Source: Pseudomonadota bacterium
GTDB taxonomy: Bacteria > Pseudomonadota > Alphaproteobacteria > Caulobacterales > Caulobacteraceae
Direction of reading: 5' to 3'
Length of the DNA: 64,000 nucleotides
Assembly: GCA_023386645.1 (NCBI GenBank)
Contig: JAEWJI010000012.1
Coordinates: forward strand, 1-64,000
Shown piece by piece: positions 27,697-36,672 of this stretch. The translations under genes and the position numbers were made by a program. How positions within the stretch are numbered: position 1 is the stretch's first letter; every line of letters begins with the position of its first letter. The notes beneath the pieces were generated by a model. It saw only the letters and a list, made by a program, of their open reading frames with translations. It had not been told where the DNA came from and searched no databases.

Positions 27697-27852
27697 CACA
27701 CAACCTTTGCCCCCTGCCCGCCGGTGCGAACTGACGGCCGCAACTCGACCCCCAAAGTCCATATTCGACCTTCGACGAGCCCCCACTCGTACAGCCAGAC
27801 CCGGATTAACGCATGTGAGTGTCGGTTCGCCGTCCCTGGCGCAGAAGGGGGC

Positions 27853-28560
27853 ATGGATATTAGCGCGCTTGAGAAGTTGCCGGTGCAACCGATGCTGGCG
27901 GGACACGCCCTCTTCCAGCTGCTGCCAGCGGGTGCGCGGCAGGCGATCTCAGAGACCGGAGAGGTTCGTCATGCGCGGGCGGGGTCTCAGGTCGATGTCT
28001 CCGGCGAGGTCTGGCTGGTCGCCGAAGGGGCGCTGGCTCAGCTCAGTCCGGCGGGCTCCGTCTGCGTGTGCCTGACCAGCGCCGGCGGCGTCGGGGGTTG
28101 GGAGCACGGCTTCAGCCCCGCCTCGGGACCCCAGAGCGTGACCGCCATCCTGGACACCCGCTATGTGACCGTGCCGGCGCGCGCGCTGACCGAGGCCATA
28201 GGCGAACCCTGGATGGAGCACGTTTATGCGCGCCTGGCGCTGGGACGACTCAAGCTGGTCGAGCAAGAAATGGCCTGTCTGGTGGGGCACCCGGTCTCGC
28301 GACGTCTCGCCAACTGGCTGCTGCGGCTAGCGCCGATGAGCGGCGGCGAAGGTTTGAACATCACCCAGTCGATCCTCGCGCAGATGATGGGCGTCCAGCG
28401 CACCAGCGTGAACGCCAGCGCTCAGGCGCTTCGCCGCGACGGCTTGATCCGCTTCGCGCGGGGGCGGGTGAAGATCGCGGATCACGCCGCCTTGGCGGAG
28501 CACGCCTGCGGTTGCGGTCTGCGCACAGCGCCGGCCGTACCGACCTCCGCCGTGGCCTGA
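27853..28560 (+). CDS. Crp/Fnr family transcriptional regulator
   Basis: 235 residues from the ATG at 27853, with AGAAGGGG before it. The N-terminal cyclic-nucleotide-binding-like beta-roll (about 20-130) lacks obvious cAMP or Fe-S cysteine patterns, so the signal is unknown. The C-terminal winged helix (about 155-225) contains ILAQMMGVQRTSVNASAQAL, the recognition-helix region of Crp/Fnr proteins. The C-terminus has a small cysteine cluster (HACGCG). It stands between the M16/HIT genes and a small stress-type gene and may act on distant targets. Confidence 0.87.
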   Translation: MDISALEKLPVQPMLAGHALFQLLPAGARQAISETGEVRHARAGSQVDVSGEVWLVAEGALAQLSPAGSVCVCLTSAGGVGGWEHGFSPASGPQSVTAILDTRYVTVPARALTEAIGEPWMEHVYARLALGRLKLVEQEMACLVGHPVSRRLANWLLRLAPMSGGEGLNITQSILAQMMGVQRTSVNASAQALRRDGLIRFARGRVKIADHAALAEHACGCGLRTAPAVPTSAVA

Positions 28561-28571
28561 AGAAATAAAGC

Positions 28572-28598
28572 GGAACCCGGCGAGCATCGGCGACGCTT
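28572..28598 (+). promoter_or_regulatory. Candidate EcfG-type stress promoter
   Basis: GGAAC (28572-28576), 17 bases, then CGCTT (28594-28598). The alphaproteobacterial general-stress sigma factor EcfG/SigT prefers GGAAC-N16/17-CGTT, so this has one mismatch. Transcription would begin near 28604, which favours ATG 28618 over ATG 28600 for the small gene that follows. Confidence 0.45.
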
Positions 28599-28617
28599 CA
28601 TGCCTATGTTCACAGGC

Positions 28618-28827
28618 ATGAGCTTCAGACCGACCACGCTAGAACGCGCGTATCAGCTGGCTGAGAGCGGCGATTGCCGAACGGTTTCGGAAGTCCGGCA
28701 ACGGCTGGCGGCCGAGGGCTTCGAGCGAATCGCCGATCAACTGTACGGTTCGTCCGTCACCTCAGCGCTGCGCGAGCGCTGCCAGAAGAACTATAAGCCG
28801 ACGGTCATTGACGCGCCGGTGGACTGA
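28618..28827 (+). CDS. Small conserved protein of unknown function
   Basis: 69 residues (75 if the upstream ATG at 28600 is used). It has a soluble, mixed-charge helical look (TTLERAYQLAESGDCRTVSE, then RQRLAAEGF). Short proteins with this RAYQLAESG pattern recur in alphaproteobacteria, but no function is known to me. The possible EcfG promoter just upstream points to stress induction. It converges on the LysR gene with only five bases between the stop codons. Confidence 0.65.
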   Translation: MSFRPTTLERAYQLAESGDCRTVSEVRQRLAAEGFERIADQLYGSSVTSALRERCQKNYKPTVIDAPVD

Positions 28828-28832
28828 TCGCC

Positions 28833-29732
28833 TCAGCCGCCCACAAAACGGGCCCGCTCATTCTTGACGGCGTTCACAATCGTGTCCGTCACCGCCCGGA
28901 TACGCGCTAGCGACTTCAGGTCCGCATGGGTCACGAGCCAGAGGCTGCGCTCCAGATGAACGGCGTCGGGCAGGACGCGGCGCAGACCGGGTTCCGCCGT
29001 GGCGATGAAGTCGGGCAGGACGCACAAGCCGGCGCCCGCGATGGCGGCCTGTAGCTGAGCGATCAGGTTGGAGCTCTGCAAACCGACCTGAATGTCCACG
29101 TCCGGCGCCTGCATGTAGTCGAGTTCGGGCGCGTAGAGCAGATCCTCGATGTAGCCGATGAACCGGTGTCCGGCCATGTCGGCGCGGGTCCGGATCGGTG
29201 GCCGTGCGTCGAGGTAGGCAGGCGCGGCATAGAGGCTGAGGCCGTAGTCGGTTAGCTTGCGCGTCACCAATCGTCCCTCTCGCGGGGCGCTGAGCGTCAC
29301 CGCGATGTCGGCTTCACGCTTGGAGAGGCTCAGCACGCCGGGGATGGCGACGAGCTGAATCTGCAGGTTCGGCTGGCGATCCGCGAGCGCCACCATTAGA
29401 GGCGCCAGGAAGTAGCTGCCGAAGCCCTCGGGCGCGCCGATGCGGACCGTGCCGCTGACCGCCTGGTCGGCCTCGCCGAGGTCATGGGCGGCGCGCAGGG
29501 TGAGGCTCTCGATCTCCTCAGCGGTGGGCAGCAGGCGTTCCCCGTGGGCGGTCAGGGCGTAGCCTTGTGGGCTGCGGTCGAACAGCCGGGCGCCAAGCCG
29601 AGCTTCGAGGGCGGACACCCGGCGGCCGACGGTCGTGTGGTCGGCTCCGAGCCGCGCGGCGGCGGCGGTCAGTCGCCCCGTTCGAGCGACGGCGAGGAAG
29701 GCGCGGAGATCGTTCCAGTCGAAATCGGCCAT
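28833..29732 (-). CDS. LysR family transcriptional regulator
   Basis: 299 residues from the ATG at 29732. The N-terminal winged helix is clear (DLRAFLAVARTGRLTAAAAR, then TVGRRVSALEARLGARLFDR), followed by a periplasmic-binding-protein-like effector domain (about 90-290; GTVRIGAPEGFGSYFLAP). It diverges from a tiny gene and phaC, the usual geometry for a LysR activator, so control of that transcript is possible. The effector is unknown. Confidence 0.93.
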   Translation of the reverse strand: MADFDWNDLRAFLAVARTGRLTAAAARLGADHTTVGRRVSALEARLGARLFDRSPQGYALTAHGERLLPTAEEIESLTLRAAHDLGEADQAVSGTVRIGAPEGFGSYFLAPLMVALADRQPNLQIQLVAIPGVLSLSKREADIAVTLSAPREGRLVTRKLTDYGLSLYAAPAYLDARPPIRTRADMAGHRFIGYIEDLLYAPELDYMQAPDVDIQVGLQSSNLIAQLQAAIAGAGLCVLPDFIATAEPGLRRVLPDAVHLERSLWLVTHADLKSLARIRAVTDTIVNAVKNERARFVGG

Positions 29733-29843
29733 GGCACCTTGTGCAAAAATGCACGACAGTTGCGCGATACTTGGCATTCTATCGGCGGAAACGCCATGGC
29801 ATAGCGCCGGTCCTCGAACACATCTCCACCAAGGACGCCGCCC

Positions 29844-30026
29844 GTGGCCTTCGACGCCCTGACCTATCCCGCCGCCACTCAAGCCGAGCCGAGCACCGCT
29901 GAGTTGATTGACGCTATGCCCGCGCCGTGCCCCACCTGGGCGGCGGAGAACCCGGACCGGGCGCTCGCGTTGCTGTTCGTGGCGCCGCGCGACTGCGCGG
30001 CCGTGGACGCCATCGTCTCGCTGTAA
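29844..30026 (+). CDS. Possible 60-residue leader protein before phaC
   Basis: A GTG start with AAGGA about ten bases upstream; the protein is rich in alanine, proline and acidic residues (AALTYP-like start, MPAPCPTWAAENPDRALALL). No family is recognised. It ends 15 bases before phaC and lies downstream of the divergent LysR promoter region, so it may be a real leader peptide or small protein; chance in high-GC DNA cannot be excluded. Confidence 0.35.
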   Translation: MAFDALTYPAATQAEPSTAELIDAMPAPCPTWAAENPDRALALLFVAPRDCAAVDAIVSL

Positions 30027-30041
30027 GCGGAACCTCTCCCT

Positions 30042-31856
30042 ATGACCGCCTCGCGCCCCAACCCGGCCGATCTGTTCAAGAGCATCGGAGCATCGACGCC
30101 GGATCCCACCGTCGTCGCCGAGGCGCTGACCAACCTGGTGATCAACGCGACCGAGGCGGTGCGGACGACGATGGGCCAGGGGACGGCGGTCAAGGCGTTG
30201 CCGTACGATCCGACGACGCTGGCGCGAGCGGTGGTCGATTTCAACACCTCGGTCGCCATGCAGCCGATGGCGCTGTGGGAAGCCCAGGCGCGCGGCGCCC
30301 AGGAGTGGACCACGCTCTGGACCCAGGCCGCCGCGCGCATTTGGACAGGCGAGAAAGCCGAGCCGATAGCGGCGCCCGCGCGCGGCGACCGCCGCTTCTC
30401 CGACCCCGCCTGGAGCGAAGAGCCGGTCTTCGACTACCTCAAGCAGGCCTATCTGCTGGCTGCGCGTCAGCTGAGCGAATTCGTGGCCGAAGCGCCGGTG
30501 GATGAAGAAACCCGGGCACGGGTCGATTTCGCCAGCCGCCAGCTGACCAACGCGCTCGCGCCCACGAACTTCGTCCCCACCAACCCGCAGGTCGCCCGGC
30601 GCACGGTCGAGAGCGGGGGGCTGAATCTGCTGACGGGCCTGTCGAATCTGCTGGAAGACGTGGCCAAGGGCGAGGGGCTGATCACGCGCCGGGCGCCGAA
30701 CGACTTTGAACTGGGCCGCAACATCGCCGCCACCCCGGGGGCCGTTGTATTCAAGAACGAGCTGCTGGAGCTGATCCAGTACGCACCGACGACCGAAACC
30801 GTGTACCGCAGGCCGCTGTTGTTCGTGCCGCCGCTGGTCAATAAGTTCTACCTGTTCGACCTGACCCCACGCTCCAGCTACCTGAAATGGCTGGTCGACC
30901 AGGGGCACACGGTCTTCGTCATCTCATGGGCCAACCCGGACGAGCGGCACGCCGAGGTGGGGCTGGAGGCCTACGTCAAGGATGGGATCATCGCCGCGAT
31001 GGATGCGGTCGAGCAGGCGACCGGCGAGCCGGACGTGGACCTGGTCTCCTATTGTCTGGGCGGGACGCTGGCGGCCATGACCTTGGCCTTTCTGGCGCAG
31101 ACGGGGCGGGGAGATCGGGTCGCCTCGGCCACCCTGATCGCGGCCCTGGTCGATTTCAGCGACATGGGCGAGTGGTCGGTGTTCATCGGCGACGACGACC
31201 TGGCCGCCTTCGACCGCTATCTGGACGAGCGCGGCTATGTCGAGGCGCACGACCTGACCAAGCTGTTTGCGACGGTGCGCGCCAATGACCTGATCTGGTC
31301 GTCTGTGGTGAACCACTATCTGCTGGGTGACGAGACCCCGGCGTCGGATCTACTCTGGTGGTTCGACGACGGGGCGCGGATCCCTGCGCGGACGCTGAAG
31401 GAATACGGCCGCCAGGTGCTTCAGCAGAACCGGCTGAAGGACAAGGGCGGTGTTGTGATCGACGACGTGGCGCTGGATCTCGGAGCTATCAAGACGCCGA
31501 TCATGCTGGTGGCGCTCAAGGACGACCACGTCTCGGCCTGGAGGGCGACCTATGCCCAACGACGCCATTTCGGTGGCGAGACCCGCTTTCTCCTGGGGGG
31601 TTCGGGGCACAACGCGGGGATGATCAACCCCCCAGCCGCCAACAAGCATGGCTACTGGACCAATGACGCGGCGCCCGCCGACCCCGAGGCCTGGCTGGAG
31701 GGCGCCCAGCAGAAGCCGGGCTCGTGGTGGCCCGAGTGGCAGGGTTGGCTGGACGCTGCCGCCGGGGACGGGAAGGTTCCGGCGCGCGGGGTGGGCTCTG
31801 GCAAGCTGCCGGCCGGCGAGGCCGCGCCGGGCAGCTACGTGCGGGTCCGCTACTAG
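30042..31856 (+). CDS. phaC: Class I poly(3-hydroxyalkanoate) synthase
   Basis: 604 residues, normal for class I PhaC, which polymerises 3-hydroxyacyl-CoA into storage polyester on granule surfaces. The modified lipase box is SYCLGGT with the catalytic Cys338; the downstream aspartate (ALKDDHVSAW) and histidine (GGSGHNAGMINPP) regions are present. The N-terminus from about residue 40 is the alpha/beta-hydrolase partner domain. phaA/phaB are not adjacent, as is common in Caulobacterales. Its TAG stop touches the cyanophycinase stop (TAGCTA) with no base between, so the two polymer systems converge. Confidence 0.96.
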   Translation: MTASRPNPADLFKSIGASTPDPTVVAEALTNLVINATEAVRTTMGQGTAVKALPYDPTTLARAVVDFNTSVAMQPMALWEAQARGAQEWTTLWTQAAARIWTGEKAEPIAAPARGDRRFSDPAWSEEPVFDYLKQAYLLAARQLSEFVAEAPVDEETRARVDFASRQLTNALAPTNFVPTNPQVARRTVESGGLNLLTGLSNLLEDVAKGEGLITRRAPNDFELGRNIAATPGAVVFKNELLELIQYAPTTETVYRRPLLFVPPLVNKFYLFDLTPRSSYLKWLVDQGHTVFVISWANPDERHAEVGLEAYVKDGIIAAMDAVEQATGEPDVDLVSYCLGGTLAAMTLAFLAQTGRGDRVASATLIAALVDFSDMGEWSVFIGDDDLAAFDRYLDERGYVEAHDLTKLFATVRANDLIWSSVVNHYLLGDETPASDLLWWFDDGARIPARTLKEYGRQVLQQNRLKDKGGVVIDDVALDLGAIKTPIMLVALKDDHVSAWRATYAQRRHFGGETRFLLGGSGHNAGMINPPAANKHGYWTNDAAPADPEAWLEGAQQKPGSWWPEWQGWLDAAAGDGKVPARGVGSGKLPAGEAAPGSYVRVRY

Positions 31857-32666
31857 CTAGCGTTTCTCGCGAGGCCTGCAGGCCGGTTCACGCTCGGCGA
31901 TATTGAAGCGATCGCCTTCCGCGAGCACGTGGGTGCGGACATTGAAGATCGACAGGGCCCGGTCGGCCTTGGCCTCGGCGATGTTGGAATGGGTCGCATG
32001 CTCGCCATCGACCACATAGACGGCCGCCGACCCGATCACCGTGGCGATCCCGTCCTCGACCAGCAGGGCGGTGTTCTCGTCGATGCCGACGCCAAGCAGG
32101 CGCGGATTGTGGGCGACCGCCCCGACCAGTCGACCATAGCGACCCCGCTCGGCGAAATGCTGGTCGATGATCACGTCGCGGATCAGGCCAAGGCCGGGCG
32201 CCATGTGCAACTCGCCGATGCGGTAGGATTCCGCGCTTGGGCCCTTCACCAGCATAGTCTCGCTCATCACCGAGGCGCCCGCCGAGGTGCCTGCGATGAC
32301 GCCGCCGTTGCGGTGAATTTCCTGAATGCGCTTCTCGACCGGCGTGTCGCCGATCTGGCTAGTGATCCGTAGCTGGTCGCCGCCCGAGAAGAAAACCCCA
32401 GCCGCGCCGTCCAGCTTCTCCAGCGCCTCCTTGTCCCAGCTCTCAGATCGCTCGTCGATGTAGAGCTCGACCATGTCGTCGAGCATCAGGTCCTCGAACG
32501 CCTTGCGATAGGATTCGAAGTAGCCTTCCGGCTCGTGAGAGGCGACAGTGGCGACCACCAGCTTGCCGCCGTTCAGCAGCCGGTCGAGCGTCTTCAGGAT
32601 CTCCCGATCACCCTCCTTGTCCTCGTGCCCGCCGATGATGAGCAGGGGACCGGGGCGATTATCCAT
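31857..32666 (-). CDS. cphB: Cyanophycinase
   Basis: 269 residues from the ATG at 32666 (an upstream in-frame start would lie within cphA). It is a serine-type exopeptidase that breaks cyanophycin into beta-Asp-Arg dipeptides. The nucleophile Ser128 lies in GGVIAGTSAGAS, typical of the peptidase S51/class-I-glutaminase-like fold, and VFFSGGDQLRI and DQHFAERGRYGRL segments follow the family. It overlaps the end of cphA by eight bases, so synthesis and breakdown genes are translated from one message. Confidence 0.95.
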   Translation of the reverse strand: MDNRPGPLLIIGGHEDKEGDREILKTLDRLLNGGKLVVATVASHEPEGYFESYRKAFEDLMLDDMVELYIDERSESWDKEALEKLDGAAGVFFSGGDQLRITSQIGDTPVEKRIQEIHRNGGVIAGTSAGASVMSETMLVKGPSAESYRIGELHMAPGLGLIRDVIIDQHFAERGRYGRLVGAVAHNPRLLGVGIDENTALLVEDGIATVIGSAAVYVVDGEHATHSNIAEAKADRALSIFNVRTHVLAEGDRFNIAEREPACRPREKR

Positions 32667-35424
32667 GCGGGGGCTCCAGAACAGTGAGGGGGCTCGCCTC
32701 GGCGGTCGCCGGGCGGGGACGAGGCTGGAACGCGCGAACAAGGTCCCAGATCAATTCGACACGTGTCGGGGTGAGAACCACCACGTCGCCGGGCTCCGCT
32801 AGCGCAAGGGCCGTCTGGGCCGCCTCTGTCTCTTCATAAACCGAGTGGATGCGGCTCGGGTCGAAGCCGGCCTTCAGCGCGCCCTCATTGAGCAGACGCA
32901 TGACTTCACCCCTGGGACGACCCCTGCCATCCGGGGTTTCGCGGAACACCAGGACATCGAAGAACTCCGCCCCGACCTCGCCCAGCGCCCGGATCTCCTC
33001 CTCGCGCCGGTCTCCAGGGATGCTGAGCATGGCGATGCTGCGCTGACCGGCTGGCTTGACGCCGGCAATCATCCGGCCCAGCGCCCGGAGGCCGTCGGGG
33101 TTGTGGGCGTAGTCCAGCACCACGCGGAAGCCGTGGTCGTCATGGATGTTCAGCCGGCCCGGATTCTGCTCGAAGCTGGACTGGAAGCTCGACAGCGTCG
33201 CCCCGATCGCGTCGAGCGGGACACCGGCGCCATAAGCCATGGCGGCCGCGGCAAGCGCGTTCTGCACATTGAAGGTCGCATGGCCGCCGAGGGTCGCGGG
33301 CACGGCCGACGCTGTGCAGACCGTCCAATGCTCGCCTCGGTCATGCAGGACCATCCCGTCCGTAGCCGGATCGTGAAGCACCGCCATGCCGCCGTCGGCG
33401 ATGTGCTTGAGCACGAAGCCGGGCGTGTCGGCGCCGCCCCTCAGGGAGAACCAGCAGACCCGGCCGCCGGCGTGGCGGGCCATCCGGATGGTCAGGGGGT
33501 CGTCGGCGTTCAGCACGCTGACGCCGCGCCGGGACACGCTCTCGACGACCACTGACTTCACCGCCGCAAGGTCCTCCAGGGTGTTGATCCCCTTCAGACC
33601 CAGGTGGTCCGGCGCGACGTTCAGCACCGCACCTACGTCGCAGCGGTCGAAGGCCAGGCCTTCGCGCAGGATGCCGCCGCGCGCGCATTCCAGCACCGCC
33701 ACCTCAACCGTGGGATCGCGCAGAACCATGCGGGCGCTCTTGGGACCGCTGGCGTCCGCGACCAGCACCCGCTCGTCGCCGATATAGACCCCGGACGTGT
33801 TGGTCAGGCCGACCGTCTTGCCCTGGCTCTTGAAGATGTGAGCCAGCATGCGGCCCACGGTCGACTTGCCGTTGGTGCCGGTGACCGCCAAGACCGGGAT
33901 GCGCGCACGGCTTCCGCGCGGGAACATCATGTCGATGATGGGCTCGGCCACGTCGCGCGGCTCGCCCTCCGATGGCTCCAGGTGCATGCGGAGGCCAGGG
34001 GCCGCGTTGACCTCGACCACGCCCCCTCCCGTCTCACGCACCGAGCGGCTGATGTCGGGGGCCAGCAGGTCGATGCCGGCGACGTCCAGGCCCACGGCGA
34101 GGGCCGCCCGCCGCGCGATGGCGGCGTTGTCGGGGTGGATCTCGTGGGTGCGATCGATCGCTGTTCCGCCCGACGACAGGTTGGCGGTGGTGCGCAACAG
34201 CACCTCGCGGTCCTTGGCCGGCACGCTGTCGATCGTTAGCTCCTGGCGGGCCAGGATGTCGGCGGCCGCCGCGTCGTCCAGCCGGATGCGGGTCATGACC
34301 GCCTCGTGTCCCTGGCCTCGGCGAGGATCGGCGTTCACCTCCGCGACAAGCTCAGCGACGGTGCGCCGGCCGTCGCCGACGACCCGGGCGGGCACCCGCT
34401 CGGCCACCGCGACCACCTTGCCGTCCACGACGAGGATGCGGTGATCGCGACCCGGCAGCTGCTCTTCCAGCACCACTCGCCGGCTGTGCTTGACCGCCTC
34501 TACGAAAGCGGCGCGCAGGTCGTCGTCGGTCAGCAGGCCGGTGGTGACTCCGCGCCCGTGATTTCCATCGAGCGGCTTGATCACCAGGGGCGTCTTCAAC
34601 CGCCGGGCCTCGCGCACGGCTTCGTCGGCGCTGCGCACCACCACCCCCCGCGCCACCGGCACCCCGATGGCCTCCAGCAGAGCCTTGGCCTCGGCCTTGT
34701 CGCCGGCGGACTCGGCTGCGACCAGCCCGGTGCGGTCCGTGACGCTCGCGCGCATGCGGCGTTGGTTGGCGCCCCAGCCGAGCTGGACCAGGCTGTGGGC
34801 GTTCAGCCGCTGAACCGGAATGCCGCGACGACGAGCGGCATCGACCAGGGCGCGGGTAGTAGGGCCGAGGGCCGCGCGCTTCAGCGCCTGACGGATCAGG
34901 TCGGTCGCGCCAGCAACGTCGGCGGGGGAGTTGGCCGGGGCTTCCGCCAGCCGGTCCAGGCCTTGAGCGCCCCGCAGGTCCTCGGGCAGCAGCGAGTCTA
35001 CGAGTTCGATGGCGAGACGGCCTGCCAGAAGACCGGCCTCCTCCTCCTGATAGGCGTACATGACGTTGTAGACGCCGGGCCGACCCTTCACGGAGCGGGT
35101 CTTGCCGCGCGATTTCGCCGCCCCCGCCAAGGCCTGGAGCTCGAGCGCCACGTGCTCGATGACGTGGCCGAGCCAGGTGCCGTCCTCCAGTCGGCTCACC
35201 AGGCCTCCGGGCTCACCTAGCGAGCAGTGGTGTGCGCTCAGGCCAGGTAGGGCCTCCAGCAGGCGCTCCGCGAAGCCGGGCAGCCGGTTCGTGGGAAAAT
35301 CCTCCAGCGCGCCGAGGTCCAGTTGGACCCGGATCATCGGCCGGTGGCTGTAGAGATGCGGTCCCCGATAGACGGCGCGTTCCAGCACCCGCATCGGGCG
35401 CCGATTTCCCCCCGAAAGGCTCAT
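32659..35424 (-). CDS. cphA: Cyanophycin synthetase
   Basis: 921 residues. It builds the aspartate backbone and adds arginine side chains, using two ATP-dependent sites. An N-terminal domain (about 1-165; TWLGHVIEHVALELQ) is followed by an ATP-grasp domain (about 210-480; PLVIKPLDGNHGRGV) and a Mur-ligase-like domain whose P-loop reads VTGTNGKST (about 500). A second possible start is Met11 (MRVLERAVYRGP), which aligns with known CphA starts, but the ATG at 35424 overlaps the preceding small gene as ATGA and is preferred. Length and both ATP sites suggest an active CphA1. Confidence 0.95.
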   Translation of the reverse strand: MSLSGGNRRPMRVLERAVYRGPHLYSHRPMIRVQLDLGALEDFPTNRLPGFAERLLEALPGLSAHHCSLGEPGGLVSRLEDGTWLGHVIEHVALELQALAGAAKSRGKTRSVKGRPGVYNVMYAYQEEEAGLLAGRLAIELVDSLLPEDLRGAQGLDRLAEAPANSPADVAGATDLIRQALKRAALGPTTRALVDAARRRGIPVQRLNAHSLVQLGWGANQRRMRASVTDRTGLVAAESAGDKAEAKALLEAIGVPVARGVVVRSADEAVREARRLKTPLVIKPLDGNHGRGVTTGLLTDDDLRAAFVEAVKHSRRVVLEEQLPGRDHRILVVDGKVVAVAERVPARVVGDGRRTVAELVAEVNADPRRGQGHEAVMTRIRLDDAAAADILARQELTIDSVPAKDREVLLRTTANLSSGGTAIDRTHEIHPDNAAIARRAALAVGLDVAGIDLLAPDISRSVRETGGGVVEVNAAPGLRMHLEPSEGEPRDVAEPIIDMMFPRGSRARIPVLAVTGTNGKSTVGRMLAHIFKSQGKTVGLTNTSGVYIGDERVLVADASGPKSARMVLRDPTVEVAVLECARGGILREGLAFDRCDVGAVLNVAPDHLGLKGINTLEDLAAVKSVVVESVSRRGVSVLNADDPLTIRMARHAGGRVCWFSLRGGADTPGFVLKHIADGGMAVLHDPATDGMVLHDRGEHWTVCTASAVPATLGGHATFNVQNALAAAAMAYGAGVPLDAIGATLSSFQSSFEQNPGRLNIHDDHGFRVVLDYAHNPDGLRALGRMIAGVKPAGQRSIAMLSIPGDRREEEIRALGEVGAEFFDVLVFRETPDGRGRPRGEVMRLLNEGALKAGFDPSRIHSVYEETEAAQTALALAEPGDVVVLTPTRVELIWDLVRAFQPRPRPATAEASPLTVLEPPHG

Positions 35425-35609
35425 GCCGCCAGCGCCTCGTCCTGGCCCAGAACGCCCAGGGACATATGCAGCGCCAGGCAGGCGGCGGCCTCGGCGCGGG
35501 ACCGGGCAACGCCCTGAACCAGCACCTCGCGGCTGTCACGACCGATCGCGGCCCAGCGCCATCCGTCGCTCGACTGCTTCAGCGTCCACTCGTATCCCGA
35601 CTGCTTCAT
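35421..35609 (-). CDS. 62-residue protein coupled to cyanophycin synthetase
   Basis: A small soluble protein with a tryptophan-rich start (YEWTLKQSSDGWRWAAIGRD) and a helical, alanine-rich end. Good start: GGAGG six bases before the ATG at 35609. The stop overlaps the cphA start in ATGA, so it is translated with cphA. I recognise no family. Its position suggests a role in cyanophycin synthesis, its granules or its control, but nothing in the sequence proves it. Confidence 0.7.
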   Translation of the reverse strand: MKQSGYEWTLKQSSDGWRWAAIGRDSREVLVQGVARSRAEAAACLALHMSLGVLGQDEALAA

Positions 35610-35630
35610 GGGACCTCCTTTGACCCATGG

Positions 35631-35655
35631 AACATTCTGAAAAGGCGCAAGTTCC
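35631..35655 (-). promoter_or_regulatory. Candidate EcfG-type promoter for the cyanophycin operon
   Basis: Minus strand: GGAAC (35655-35651), 16 bases, TGTT (35634-35631); one mismatch to GGAAC-N16/17-CGTT. It lies about 22 bases before the first small gene. The same bases also form a GGAAC...GTTCC inverted repeat (35629-35655). Confidence 0.35.
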
Positions 35656-35702
35656 TAAGTCGATCCCCGGACAGTCGCTGAGTCCGGTTCCGGTCCCTCG
35701 GG

Positions 35703-35727
35703 GGAACCTTGGCCGCCCCTGCGCGTA
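35703..35727 (+). promoter_or_regulatory. Candidate EcfG-type promoter for the diiron-oxidase operon
   Basis: GGAAC (35703-35707), 16 bases, CGTA (35724-35727); one mismatch to the stress-sigma consensus. It would start transcription about 25 bases before the ATG at 35758. Confidence 0.35.
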
Positions 35728-35757
35728 GTGCGGTCCCGACAGTTCCGGAGCGTATTC

Positions 35758-36672
35758 ATGACTTCCAATGACAATCTCGCCGCCCTGCGACCGGAACTCG
35801 CCAACCCGGGAGACTTCCATCGACGGTTGACGCGCTGGAACGCCCGGCGGTTGCAGCCTTCGACTCCTTACGCCGACTGGACGGCCGACGCCCAGGAAGA
35901 TGCGGAGATGATCCTGGTGGAGGGGGCCTTCATCGAACGCATGCGCGCCGACGCCGAACCTTGGCTGAAGGACCTGCCGACCGATCCGGATGGGTTCGTC
36001 GCCTGGTTCGAGGCCCTGCAGGGCAAGGGGCCGGGCGAGAACGATCCGCTGTTCCCGTGGCTGGCCGAGGAAGCCGACTTCGAGCAGATGCGGTGGTTCC
36101 TGCTGCAGGAAGTCGCCGGCGAGGCCGGATTCGAGGATCTGGTGGCCATGGCCCAGGTGAAGATGCCCGACCGGCCCAAGCTGGAGCTGGCGCGCAACTA
36201 TTGGGATGAGATGGGCCGGGGCAACGCGGGCGGCATGCACGGACCCATGCTGGCGAAGCTGGCGGACCACCTGGACCTGCATCCCACGATCGAGGAGACC
36301 GTCTGGCCGTCGCTGGCGCTTGGCAATGTGCTGGTCGCCTTCTCGACGACCCGCCGTTACGCCTTCCACGCCCTGGGCGCCCTGGGCGCGGTGGAGCTGA
36401 CGGCGCCGTGGCGGGCCGATCATGTGGCCCGCGGCCTGAAGCGGCTCGGCGTCGGGCCCGAGCGGAAGTACTACGCCCTGCACGCCACCCTGGACGTCGA
36501 GCACTCGCGCACCTGGAACGAGGAGGTGCTACGGCCCCTGGCCAAGACCCGCCCGGACGTGATCCGCAGCCTGGCGGAGGGGGCGGTTATGCGGCTGATG
36601 GCCGGCGCGGCCTGCTACGACGCCTATCGCGCGCATCTCTGGGGATCCCGGTCGCAGCTGAGGTCCGCTTGA
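35758..36672 (+). CDS. Heme-oxygenase-like diiron oxidase family protein
   Basis: 304 residues from the ATG at 35758. It appears all-helical and resembles the iron-containing redox enzyme family (heme-oxygenase-like diiron oxidases, relatives of UndA, CADD and SznF). Candidate metal ligands fall in three helices: FLLQEVAGEAGFED, WDEMGRGNAGGMHGPML and LDVEHSRTWNEEVL, giving the expected Glu/His/Asp pattern. Known members oxidise small molecules or amino-acid-derived substrates. The stop overlaps the next gene's TTG start (TTGA), coupling it to a methyltransferase. The substrate is unknown; the fold call is moderately sure. Confidence 0.75.
   Translation: MTSNDNLAALRPELANPGDFHRRLTRWNARRLQPSTPYADWTADAQEDAEMILVEGAFIERMRADAEPWLKDLPTDPDGFVAWFEALQGKGPGENDPLFPWLAEEADFEQMRWFLLQEVAGEAGFEDLVAMAQVKMPDRPKLELARNYWDEMGRGNAGGMHGPMLAKLADHLDLHPTIEETVWPSLALGNVLVAFSTTRRYAFHALGALGAVELTAPWRADHVARGLKRLGVGPERKYYALHATLDVEHSRTWNEEVLRPLAKTRPDVIRSLAEGAVMRLMAGAACYDAYRAHLWGSRSQLRSA

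Noticed and set aside
28833..30908. 691-codon LysR reading
   Set aside because: Only the last 299 codons are LysR; the extension runs antisense through phaC.
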